From the NCBI RefSeq assembly GCF_015832195.1, contig NC_052021.1:124001-188000 (forward strand): DNA of 64,000 nt, read 5' to 3'. The position numbers and the translations under genes are program-made. Below, piece by piece: positions 13,601 through 25,519 of this stretch (positions are counted from its first letter, which is position 1; each line of letters begins with the position of its first letter). Source of the stretch: Motacilla alba alba. Taxonomy: Eukaryota; Chordata; Aves; Passeriformes; Motacillidae. The notes beneath the pieces are model-generated. The model ran no database searches. It saw only the letters and a list, made by a program, of their open reading frames with translations, and was not told the origin of the DNA.

Positions 13601-13870
13601 GCCGGCCCAGAGTGACCGAGGGCCTACCTGGTACGGACAAAGGCTTCTGCCCGGGGAACCAAATTTCGTCAACCCACGTTCCTAGTCTCAGTTTGCAGAG
13701 TTCCATGGGCACTCTCATAGCGGCCCGAGTTGACACAGGTGGCAGCTTGTCCCTGGGCGGCATCTTGATAGTCGTGGAAACCCAGGAAGCAGCCGGCCCA
13801 GGAGGGCTGAGGGACTACCTGGTACTGACAAATGCTTCTCTCTGGGAAAACAAGACCCAGAACCCCACGT
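10685..13870 (+). repeat. Higher-order block A, copy 3, truncated
   Basis: Follows copy 1 with an offset of 10,684 until about 13,870. There the sequence switches from the expected ccacgttcctggtgtcag (3,181 in copy 1) to ccacgttctaggtctcag and continues as a different monomer order. About 3.19 kb of the 5.34-kb block is present. The switch lies inside a monomer in aligned register, as expected for homologous unequal exchange. Confidence 0.85.
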
Positions 13871-14519
13871 TCTAGGTCTCAGTTTTCAGAGCTCCATGGG
13901 CACTCTCAAAGCAGCCCAAGTTGGCACAGGTGGCAGCTTGTCCCTGGGCGGCATCTTGATATTCGTGGAAACCCAGCAAGCAGCCTACCACCAAGGGCGA
14001 GGCCCTACCTTGTACTGACAGAGGCTTCTGCCTGGGGAAACAAAACACATCAGCCCACGTTCCTGGTCTGAAATTGTGAGCTCCATGGGCACTCTCAAAG
14101 CAGCCCGAGTTGGCACAGGTGGCAGCTTGTCACTGGGCGGCATCTTGATATTCGTGGAAACCCAGGAAGCAGCCGGCCCCGGAGGGCTGAGGGACTACCT
14201 GGTACAGACAAATGCTTCTCTCTGGGAAAACAAAACCCATAAACCCACGTTCCTGGTCTCAGTTTTCAGAGCTCCATGGGCACTCTCAAAGCAGCCCGAG
14301 TTGGCACATGTGGCAGCTTGTCCCTGGGCGGCATCTTGATATTCGTGGAAATCCAGCAGGCAGACGGCCCCGAAGGGCCGTGGGCCTACCTGGCACTGCA
14401 AAGGCTTATGCCCGGGAAAATAAAACCCACAACCCCACGTTCCTGGCGTCAGATTACAGAGATCCATGGGCACTCTCAAAGCAGCCCGAGTTGGCACAGG
14501 TGGCAGCTGGTCCCTGGGC

Positions 14520-17500
14520 GGCATCTTGATATACGTGAAAATCCAGCGGACAGCCGGCCAGAAAGGGCCGAAGCCCTAGGTGGTACTGACAAAGGCTTCT
14601 GCCCAGGGAACCAAATTTCGTCAACCCATGTTCCTGGTCTCAGATTGCAGAGCTCCATGGGCACTCTCAAAGCAGCCCGAGTTGGCACAGGTGGCAGCTT
14701 GTCCCTGGGCGGCACCTTGATATTCGTGGAAATCCAGCAGGCAGACAGACCCGAAGGGCCGAGGGCCTACCTGGTACTGACAAATGCTTCTGCCCGGGAA
14801 AACAAAACCTACCAGCCCACGTTCCTGGTCTCAGATTGCAGAGCTCCATGGGCACTCTCAAAGCAGCCCGAGTTGGCACAGGGGGCAGCTTGTCCCTGGG
14901 CGGCATCTTGATATTCGTGGAAATCCAGCAGGCTGCTAGCCCAAAAGGGCCGAGGGCCTACCTGGTAATGACAGAGGCTTCTGCCCGGGAAAACAAAACC
15001 CACCACCCAACGTTCCTGGTCTCAGTTTGCAGAGCTCCATGGGCACTCTCAAAGAAGCCCGAGTTGGCACAGGTGGCATCTTGTCCCTGGGTGGCATCTT
15101 GATATTCGTGGAAACCCAGGAAGCAGCCGGCCCCGGAGGGCTGAGGGACTACCTGGTCTTGAAAATGCTTCTGCCCGGGGAAACAAAAGCCACAACCGCA
15201 CGTTACTGGTCTCAGTTTGCGGAGCTTCCTGGGCATTCTCAAAGCAGCCCGAGTTGGCACAGGTGGCAGCTTGTCCCCGAGCGGCATCTTCAGAAACGTG
15301 GAAATCCAGCCGGCAGCCTGCCCCTGAAGAACAAGGCCCTACCTGGTACTGACAAAGGCTTCTGCCCGGGGAACCAAATTTCATCAACCCCTGTTCCTGG
15401 TGTCAGTTTGCAGAGCTCCATGGGAACTCTCATAGCGGCCTGAGTTGGCACAGGTGGCAGCTTGTCCCTGGGTGGCATCTTGATATTCGTGGAAACCCAG
15501 GAAGCAGCCGGCCCGGGAGGGCTGAGGGACTACCAGGTACTGACAAAGGCTTCTCTCTGGGAAAACAAAACCCACTAGCCCATGTTCCTGATCTCAGTTT
15601 TCAGAGCTCCATGGGCACTCTCAAAGCAGCCCGAGTTGGTACAGGTGGCAGCTTGTCCCCGAGCGGCATCGTCAGAAATGTGGAAATCCAGCCAGCAGCC
15701 TGCCCCTGAGGAACAAGGCCCTACCTGGTACTGACAAAGGCTTCTACACGAGAAAATAAAAGCCATAATCCCACGTTCCTGGTCTCAATTTTCAGAGCTC
15801 CATGGGCACTCTCAAAGCAGCCCAAGTTGGCACGTGTGGCAGCTTGTCCCTGGGCAGTACATTGATATTCGTGGAAATCCAGCAGGCAGACAGACCCGAA
15901 GGGCCGAGGGCCTACCTGGTAATGACAGAGGCTTCTGCCCGGGAAAACAAAACCTACCAGCCCACGTTCCTGATCACAGTCTGCAGAGCTCCATGGGCAC
16001 TCTAAAAGCAGCCCGAGTTGGCACGGGTGGCAGCTTGTCCCTGGGCGGCATCTTGATATGCGTGGAAATCCAGCAGGCAGACGGCCCCGAAGGGCCGAGG
16101 GCCTAGCCTGGTATTGCAAATGCTTCTGCCCAAGGAGACAAAACACACCAGCCCACGTTCCTGGTCTAAGTTTGCAGAGCTCCATGGGCACTCTCAAAGC
16201 AGCCCGAGTTGGCACGGGTGGCAGCTTGTCCCTGGGCGGCATCTTGATATTCGTGGAAATCCAGTGGGCAGCCGGCCCAGAGTGACCGAGGGCCTACCTG
16301 GTACTGACAAATGCTTCTGCCCGGGAAAACAAAACCCACCAGCCCACGTTCCTGGTCTCAGTTTCCAGAGCTCCATGGGCACACTCAAAGCATCCCGAGT
16401 TGCCACAGGTGGCAGCTTCTCCCTGGGCGGCATCTTGATATTCGTCAAAATCCAGCGGGCAGCCGGCCACGAAGGGCCAAGGCCCTACCTGGTACTGAAA
16501 ATGCTTCTGCCCGGGGAAACAAAAGCCACAACCGCACGTTACTGGTCTCAGTTTGCAGAGCTTCCTGGGCATTCTCAAAGCAGCCCGAGTTGGCACAGGT
16601 GGCAGCTTGTCCCCGAGCGGCATCTTCAGAAACGTGGCAATCCAGCCGGCAGCCTGCCCCTGAGGAACAAGGCCCTACCTGGTACTGACAAAGGCTTCTG
16701 CACGAGAAAATAAAAGCCATAACCCCACGTTCCTAGTCTCAGTTTGCAGAGCTCCATGGGCACTCTCAAAGCAGCCTGAGTTGGCACGGGTGGCAGCTTG
16801 CCCCTGGACGGCAACTTGATATACATGAAAATCCAGCGAACAGCCGGCCAGAAAGGGCCGAAGCCCTAGGTGGTACTGACAAAGGCTTCTGCCCAGGGAA
16901 CCAAATTTCGTCAACCCATGTTCCTGGTCTCAGATTGCAGAGCTCCATGGGCACTCTCAAAGCAGCCCGAGTTGGCACAGGTGGCAGCTTGTCCCTGGGC
17001 GGCACCTTGATATTCGTGGAAATCCAGTCGGCAGACCGACCCGAAGGGCCGAGGGCCTACCTGGTACTGCAAATGCTTCTGCCCGGGAAAACAAAACCTA
17101 CCAGCCCACGTTCCTTGTCTCAGATTGCAGAGCTCCATGGGCAATCTCAAAGCAGCCCGAGTTGGCACAGGGGGCAGCTTGTCCCTGGGCGGCATCTTGA
17201 TATTCGTGGAAATCCAGCAGGTTGCTAGCCCAAAAGGGCCGAGGGCCTACCTGGTAATGACAGAGGCTTCTGCCCGGGAAAACAAAACCCACCACCGTAC
17301 GTTCCTGGTCTCAGTTTGCAGAGCTCCATGGGCATTCTCAAAGAAGCCCGAGTTGGCACAGGTGGCATCTTGTCCCTGGGTGGCATCTTGATATTCGTGG
17401 AAACCCAGGAAGCAGCCGGCCCCGGAGGGCTGAGGGACTACCTGGTCTTGAAAATGCTTCTGCCTGGGGAAACAAAAGCCACAACCGCACGTTACTGGTC

Positions 17501-18394
17501 TCAGTTTGCGGAGCTTCCTGGGCATTCTCAAAGCAGCCCGAGTTGGCACAGGTGGCAGCTTGTCCCCGAGCGGCATCTTCAGAAACGTGGAAATCCAGCC
17601 GGCAGCCTGCCCCTGAAGAACAAGGCCCTACCTGGTACTGACAAAGGCTTCTGCCCGGGGAACCAAATTTCATCAACCCCTGTTCCTGGTGTCAGTTTGC
17701 AGAGCTCCATGGGAACTCTCTTAGCGGCCTGAGTTGGCACAGGTGGCAGCTTGTCCCTGGGGGGCATCTTGAAATTCGTGGAAACCCAGGAAGCAGCCGG
17801 CCCCGGAGGGCTGAGGGACTACCTGGTACTGACAAAGGCTTCTCTCTGGGAAAACAAAACCCACTAGCCCACGTTCCTGGTCTCCGTTTTCAGAGCTCCA
17901 TGGGCACTCTCAAAGCAGCCCGAGTTGGTACAGGTGGCAGCTTGTCCCCGAGCGGCATCGTCAGAAACGTGGAAATCCAGCTGGCAGCCTGCCCCTGAGG
18001 AACAAGGCCCTACCTGGTACTGACAAAGGCTTCTACACGAGAAAATAAAAGCCATAATCCCACGTTCCTGGTCTCAATTTTCAGAGCTCCATGGGAACTC
18101 TCAAAGCAGCCCGAGTTGGCACGTGTGGCAGCTTGTCCCTGGGCAGTACATTGATATTTGTGGAAATCCAGCAGGCAGACAGACCCGAAGGGCCGAGGGC
18201 CTACCTGGTAATGACAGAGGCTTCTGCCCGGGAAAACAAAACCTACCAGCCCACGTTCCTGATCTCAGTCTGCAGAGCTCCATGGGCACTCTAAAAGCAG
18301 CCCGAGTTGGCACAGGTGGCAGCTTGTCCCTGGGCGGCATCTTGATATTCGTGGAAATCCAGCAGGCAGACGGCCCCGAAGGGCCGAGGGCCTA
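14520..18394 (+). repeat. 2,289-bp (12-monomer) offset duplication
   Basis: About 14,520-16,105 matches about 16,809-18,394 at an offset of 2,289. Shared diagnostic features include the acaaggccctacctggtactgac monomers with cagaaacgtggaaatccagc and a tcaaagaagcccgag variant. The match fades at 16,105/18,394, where one copy has gcctagcctggtattgc and the other gcctacctggcactgc. Between the copies lies different satellite sequence. Confidence 0.75.
18371..18386. repeat. Dyad-symmetric site in the monomer (example)
   Basis: cggccccgaagggccg reads as a perfect 6-bp inverted repeat (CGGCCC and GGGCCG) around a CGAA loop. Shorter or imperfect versions of the same dyad occur in many monomers at the same offset. 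Dyad symmetry is a reported trait of centromeric satellites that lack CENP-B boxes; a role here is inference. Confidence 0.6.
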
Positions 18395-18526
18395 CCTGGC
18401 ACTGCAAATGCTTATGCCCGGGAAAATAAAACCCACAACCCCACGTTCCTGGTGTCAGATTGCAGAGCTCCATGGGCACTCTCAAAGCAGCCCGAGTTGG
18501 CACAGGTGGCAGCTGGTCCCTGGGCG

Positions 18527-21500
18527 GCATCTTGATATTCGTGGAATTCCAGTGGGCAGCCGGCCCAGAGTGACCGAGGGCCTACCTGGTACTGACAAAG
18601 GCTTCTGCCCGGTGAAACCAAATTTCGTCAACCCCTGTTCCTGGTGTCAGTTTGCAGAGCTCCATGGGCACTCTCATAGCGGCCTGAGTTGGCACAGGTG
18701 GCAGCTTGTCCCTGGGTGGCATCTTGATATTCGTGGAAACCCAGGAAGCAGCAGGCCCCGGAGGGCTGAGGGACTACCTGGTACTGACAAAGGCTTCTCT
18801 CTGGGAAAACAAAACCCACTAGCCCACGTTCCTGGTCTCAGTTTTCAGAGCTCCATGGGCACTCTCAAAGCAGCCCGAGTTGGTTCAGGTGGCAGCTTGT
18901 CCCTAGGCGGCATTTTCAGATTCTTGGAAATCCAGCAGGCAGCCTGCCCCTGAGGAACAAGGCCCTACCTGGTACTGACAAAGGCTTCTTCCCAGAGAAA
19001 CGGAACCCACCACCCCGCGTTCCAGGTCTCAGTTTGCAGAGCTCCATGGGCACTCTCAAAGCAGCCCCAGTTGGCACAGGTGGCAGCTTGTCCCTCGGCA
19101 GCATCTTCAGAAATGTGGAAATCCAGCCGGCAGCCTGCCCCTGAGGAACAAGGCCCTACCTGGTACTGACAAAGGCTTCTGCACGAGAAAATAAAACCCA
19201 TAACCCCACGTTCCTGGTCTCAGTTTGCAGAGCTCCATGGGCACTCTCAAAGCAGCCCGAGTTGGCACGGGTGGCAGCTTGTCCCTGGGCGGCATCTTGA
19301 TATTCGTCAAAATCCAGCGGGCAGCCGGCCACGAAGGGCCAAGGGCCTACCTGGTACTGAAAATGCTTCTGCCCGGGGAAACAAAAGCCACAACCGCACG
19401 TTAATGGTCTCAGTTTGCAGAGCTTCCTGGGCATTCTCAAAGCAGCCCGAGTTGGCACAGGTGGCAGCTTGTCCCCGAGCGGCATCTTCAGAAACGTGGC
19501 ACTCCAGCCGGCAGCCTGCCCCTGAGGAACAAGGCCCTACCTGGTACTGACAAAGGCTTCTGCACGAGAAAATAAAAGCCATAACCCCACGTTCCTGGTC
19601 TCAGATTGCAGAGCTCCATGGGCACTCTCAAAGCAGCCCGAGTTGGCACAGGTGGCAGCTTGTCCCTGGGCGGCATCTTGGTATTCGTGGAATTGCAGTG
19701 GGCAGCCGGCCCAGAGTGACCGAGGGCCTACCTGGTACTGACAAAGGCTTCTGCCCAGGGAACCAAATTTCGTCAACCCACGTTCCTGGTCTCAGTTTGC
19801 AGAGTTCCATGGGAACTCTAAAAGCAGCCCGAGTTGGCACAGGTGGCAGCTTGTCCCTGGGCGGCACCTTGATATTCGTGGAAATCCAGTCGGCAGACCG
19901 ACCCGAAGGGCCGAGGGCGTACCTGGTACTGACAAATGCTTCTGCCCGGGAAAACAAAACCTACCAGCCCACGTTCCTTGTCTCAGATTGCAGAGCTCCA
20001 TGGGCACTCTCAAAGCATCCCGAGTTGCCACAGGTGGCAGCTTGTCCCTGGGCGGCATCTTGATATTCGGCAAAATCCAGCGGGCAGCCGGCCACGAAGG
20101 GCCAAGGGCCTACCTGGTACTGAAAATGCTTCTGCCCGGGGAAACAAAATCCACAACCGCACGTTAATGGTCTCAGTTTGCAGAGCTTCCTGGGCATTCT
20201 CAAAGCAGCCCGAGTTGGCACAGGTGGCAGCTTGTCCCCGAGCGGCATCTTCAGAAACGTGGCACTCCAGCCGGCAGCCTGCCCCTGAGGAACAAGGCCC
20301 TACCTGGTACTGACAAAGGCTTCTGCACGAGAAAATAAAAGCCATAACCCCACGTTCCTGGTCTCAGATTGCAGAGCTCCATGGGCACTCTCAAAGCAGC
20401 CCGAGTTGGCACAGGTGGCAGCTTGTCCCTGGGCGGCATCTTGGTATTCGTGGAATTGCAGTGGGCAGCCGGCCCAGAGTGACCGAGGGCCTACCTGGTA
20501 CTGACAAAGGCTTCTGCCCGGGGAACCAAATTTCGTCAACCCACGTTCCTGGTCTCAGTTTGCAGAGTTCCATGGGGACTCTCATAGCGGTCCGAGTTGG
20601 CACATGTGGCAGGTTGTCCCAGGGCGGAATCTTGATATTTGTGGAAACCCAGGAAGCAGCCTGCCCCTGAGGAACCAGGCCCTACCTGGTAATGACAAAT
20701 GCTTCTCTCTGGGAAAACAAAACTCAGAACCCCACGTTCTCGGTCTCAGTTTTCAGAGCTCCATGGGCACTCTCATAGCGGCCCGAGTTGGCACAGGTGG
20801 CAGGTTGTCCCAGGGCGGAATCTTGATATTTGTGGAAACCCAGCAAGCAGCCTGCCCCTGAGGAACAAGGCCCTACCTGGTAATGACAAATGCTTCTCTC
20901 TGGGAAAACAAAACTCAGAACCCCACGTTCTAGGTCTCAGTTTTCAGAGCTCCATGGGCACTCTCAAAGCAGCCCAAGTTGGCACAGGTGGCAGCTTGTC
21001 CCTGGGCGGCATCTTGATATTCGTGGAAACCCAGGAAGCAGCCTACCCTCAAGGGCGAGGGCCTACCTTGTACTGACAGAGGCTTCTGCCTGGGGAAACC
21101 AAACCCATCAGCCCACTTTCCTGGTCTGAAATTGCAGAGCTCCATGGGCACTCTCAAAGCAGCCCGAGTTGGCACAGGTGGCAGCTTGTCACTGGGCGGC
21201 ATCTTGATATTCGTGGAAACCCAGGAAGCAGCCGGCCCCGGAGGGCTGAGGGATTACCTGGTACAGACAAATGCTTCTCTCTGGGAAAACAAAACCCATA
21301 ACCCTACGTTCCTGGTCTCAGTTTGCAGAGCTCGATGGGCACTCTCAAAGCAGCCCGAGTTGGCACGGGTGGCAGCTTGCCCCTGGACGGCAACTTGATA
21401 TACGTGAAAATCCAGCAAACAGCCGGCCAGAAAGGGCCGAAGCCCTAGGTGGTACTGACAAAGGCTTCTGCCCAGGGAAACAAATTTCGTCAACCCATGT

Positions 21501-21771
21501 TCCTGGTCTCAGATTGCAGAGCTCCATGGGCACTCTCAAAGCAGCCCGAGTTGGCACAGGTGGCAGCTTGTCCCTGGGCGGCACCTTGATATTCGTGGAA
21601 ATCCAGTCGGCAGACCGACCCGAAGGGCCGAGGGCCTACCTGGTACTGACAAATGCTTCTGCCCGGGAAAACAAAACCTACCAGCCCACGTTCCTGGTCT
21701 CAGATTGCAGAGCTCCATGGGCACTCTCAAAGCAGCCCGAGTTGGCACGGGTGGCAGCTTGTCCCAGGGCG
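18527..21771 (+). repeat. Higher-order block B, copy 1 (3,245 bp)
   Basis: A 17-monomer block that repeats at 21,772. It starts at the monomer with gtggaattccagtgggcagcc followed by cttctgcccggtgaaacc, a rare variant present once per block. It contains a further 763-bp-offset repeat (about 19,280-19,810 against 20,043-20,573). Confidence 0.85.
19280..20573 (+). repeat. 763-bp (4-monomer) offset repeat inside block B
   Basis: About 531 bases at 19,280-19,810 recur at 20,043-20,573. Both copies carry gcacgttaatggtctcag, the tcagaaacgtggcactcc variant and the ttggtattcgtggaattgcag variant in the same order. The arrangement is repeated in block B copy 2. Confidence 0.75.
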
Positions 21772-24700
21772 GCATCTTGATATTCGTGGAATTCCAGTGG
21801 GCAGCCGGCCCAGAGTGACCGAGGGCCTACCTGGTACTGACAAAGGCTTCTGCCCGGTGAAACCAAATTTCGTCAACCCCTGTTCCTGGTGTCAGTTTGC
21901 AGAGCTCCATGGGCACTCTCATAGCGGCCTGAGTTGGCACAGGTGGCAGCTTGTCCCTGGGTGGCATCTTGATATTAGTGGAAACCCAGGAAGCAGCAGG
22001 CCCCGGAGGGCTGAGGGACTACCTGGTACTGACAAAGGCTTCTCTCTGGGAAAACAAAACCCACTAGCCCACGTTCCTGGTCTCAGTTTTCAGAGCTCCA
22101 TGGGCACTCTCAAAGCAGCCCGAGTTGGTTCAGGTGGCAGCTTGTCCCTAGGCGGCATTTTCAGATTCTTGGAAATCCAGCAGGCAGCCTGCCCCTGAGG
22201 AACAAGGCCCTACCTGGTACTGACAAAGGCTTCTTCCCAGAGAAACGGAACCCACCACCCCGCGTTCCAGGTCTCAGGTTGCAGAGCTCCATGGGCACTC
22301 TCAAAGCAGCCCAAGTTGGCACAGGTGGCAGCTTGTCCCTCGGCAGCATCTTCAGAAATGTGGAAATCCAGCCGGCAGCCTGCCCCTGAGGAACAAGGCC
22401 CTACCTGGTACTGACAAAGGCTTCTGCACGAGAAAATAAAACCCATAACCCCACGTTCCTGGTCTCAGTTTGCAGAGCTCCATGGGCACTCTCAAAGCAG
22501 CCCGAGTTGGCACGGGTGGCAGCTTGTCCCTGGGCGGCATCTTGATATTCGGCAAAATCCAGCGGGCAGCCGGCCACGAAGGGCCAAGGGCCTACCTGGT
22601 ACTGAAAATGCTTCTGCCCGGGGAAACAAAAGCCACAACCGCACGTTAATGGTCTCAGTTTGCAGAGCTTCCTGGGCATTCTCAAAGCAGCCCGAGTTGG
22701 CACAGGTGGCAGCTTGTCCCCGAGCGGCATCTTCAGAAACGTGGCACTCCAGCCGGCAGCCTGCCCCTGAGGAACAAGGCCCTACCTGGTACTGACAAAG
22801 GCTTCTGCACGAGAAAATAAAAGCCATAACCCCACGTTCCTGGTCTCAGATTGCAGAGCTCCATGGGCACTCTCAAAGCAGCCCGAGTTGGCACAGGTGG
22901 CAGCTTGTCCCTGGGCGGCATCTTGGTATTCGTGGAATTGCAGTGGGCAGCCGGCCCAGAGTGACCGAGGGCCTACCTGGTACTGACAAAGGCTTCTGCC
23001 CAGGGAACCAAATTTCGTCAACCCACGTTCCTGGTCTCAGTTTGCAGAGTTCCATGGGAACTCTAAAAGCAGCCCGAGTTGGCACAGGTGGCAGCTTGTC
23101 CCTGGGCGGCACCTTGATATTCGTGGAAATCCAGTCGGCAGACCGACCCGAAGGGCCGAGGGCGTACCTGGTACTGACAAATGCTTCTGCCCGGGAAAAC
23201 AAAACCTACCAGCCCACGTTCCTTGTCTCAGATTGCAGAGCTCCATGGGCACTCTCAAAGCATCCCGAGTTGCCACAGGTGGCAGCTTGTCCCTGGGCGG
23301 CATCTTGATATTCGGCAAAATCCAGCGGGCAGCCGGCCACGAAGGGCCAAGGGCCTACCTGGTACTGAAAATGCTTCTGCCCGGGGAAACAAAATCCACA
23401 ACCGCACGTTAATGGTCTCAGTTTGCAGAGCTTCCTGGGCATTCTCAAAGCAGCCCGAGTTGGCACAGGTGGCAGCTTGTCCCCGAGCGGCATCTTCAGA
23501 AACGTGGCACTCCAGCCGGCAGCCTGCCCCTGAGGAACAAGGCCCTACCTGGTACTGACAAAGGCTTCTGCACGAGAAAATAAAAGCCATAACCCCACGT
23601 TCCTGGTCTCAGATTGCAGAGCTCCATGGGCACTCTCAAAGCAGCCCGAGTTGGCACAGGTGGCAGCTTGTCCCTGGGCGGCATCTTGGTATTCGTGGAA
23701 TTGCAGTGGGCAGCCGGCCCAGAGTGACCGAGGGCCTACCTGGTACTGACAAAGGCTTCTGCCCGGGGAACCAAATTTCGTCAACCCACGTTCCTGGTCT
23801 CAGTTTGCAGAGTTCCATGGGGACTCTCATAGCGGCCCGAGTTGGCACATGTGGCAGGTTGTCCCAGGGCGGAATCTTGATATTTGTGGAAACCCAGGAA
23901 GCAGCCTGCCCCTGAGGAACCAGGCCCTACCTGGTAATGACAAATGCTTCTCTCTGGGAAAACAAAACTCAGAACCCCACGTTCTAGGTCTCAGTTTTCA
24001 GAGCTCCATGGGCACTCTCATAGCGGCCCGAGTTGGCACAGGTGGCAGGTTGTCCCAGGGCGGAATCTTGATATTTGTGGAAACCCAGCAAGCAGCCTGC
24101 CCCTGAGGAACAAGGCCCTACCTGGTAATGACAAATGCTTCTCTCTGGGAAAACAAAACTCAGAACCCCACGTTCTAGGTCTCAGTTTTCAGAGCTCCAT
24201 GGGCACTCTCAAAGCAGCCCAAGTTGTCACAGGTGGCAGCTTGTCCCTGGGCGGCATCTTGATATTCGTGGAAACCCAGGAAGCAGCCTACCCTCAAGGG
24301 CGAGGGCCTACCTTGTACTGACAGAGGCTTCTGCCTGGGGAAACCAAACCCATCAGCCCACTTTCCTGGTCTGAAATTGCAGAGCTCCATGGGCACTCTC
24401 AAAGCAGCCCGAGTTGGCACAGGTGGCAGCTTGTCACTGGGCGGCATCTTGATATTCGTGGAAACCCAGGAAGCAGCCGGCCCCGGAGGGCTGAGGGATT
24501 ACCTGGTACAGACAAATGCTTCTCTCTGGGAAAACAAAACCCATAACCCTACGTTCCTGGTCTCAGTTTGCAGAGCTCGATGGGCACTCTCAAAGCAGCC
24601 CGAGTTGGCACGGGTGGCAGCTTGCCCCTGGACGGCAACTTGATATACGTGAAAATCCAGCAAACAGCCGGCCAGAAAGGGCCGAAGCCCTAGGTGGTAC

Positions 24701-25016
24701 TGACAAAGGCTTCTGCCCAGGGAAACAAATTTCGTCAACCCATGTTCCTGGTCTCAGATTGCAGAGCTCCATGGGCACTCTCAAAGCAGCCCGAGTTGGC
24801 ACAGGTGGCAGCTTGTCCCTGGGCGGCACCTTGATATTCGTGGAAATCCAGTCGGCAGACCGACCCGAAGGGCCGAGGGCCTACCTGGTACTGACAAATG
24901 CTTCTGCCCGGGAAAACAAAACCTACCAGCCCACGTTCCTGGTCTCAGATTGCAGAGCTCCATGGGCACTCTCAAAGCAGCCCGAGTTGGCACGGGTGGC
25001 AGCTTGTCCCAGGACG
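21772..25016 (+). repeat. Higher-order block B, copy 2 (3,245 bp)
   Basis: Near-identical to the preceding block, including the rare gcccggtgaaacc variant and the gcacgttaatggtctcag variants. At about 25,016 it departs into a monomer with atccagcaggctgccagcccaaaa rather than starting a third copy. Confidence 0.85.
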
Positions 25017-25519
25017 GCATCTTGATATTCGTGGAAATCCAGCAGGCTGCCAGCCCAAAAGGGCCGAGGGCCTACCTGGTAATGACAGAGGCTTCTGCCC
25101 GGGAAAACAAAACCCACCACCCAACGTTCCTGGTCTCAGTTTGCAGAGCTCCATGGGAACTCTCATAGCGGCCTGAGTTGGCACAGGTGGCAGCTTGTCC
25201 CTGGGTGGCATCTTGATATTCGTGGAAACCCAGGAAGCAGCAGGCCCCGGAGGGCTGAGGGACTACCTGGTACTGACAAAGGCTTCTCTCTGGGAAAACA
25301 AAACCCACTAGCCCACGTTCCTGGTCTCAGTTTTCAGAGCTCCATGGGCACTCTCAAAGCAGCCCGAGTTGGTACAGGTGGCAGCTTGTCCCTAGGCGGC
25401 ATTTTCAGATTCTTGGAAATCCAGCAGGCAGCCTGCCCCTGAGGAACAAGGCCCTACCTGGTACTGACAAAGGCTTCTTCCCAAGGAAACGGAACCCACC
25501 ACTCCGCGTTCCTGGTCTC

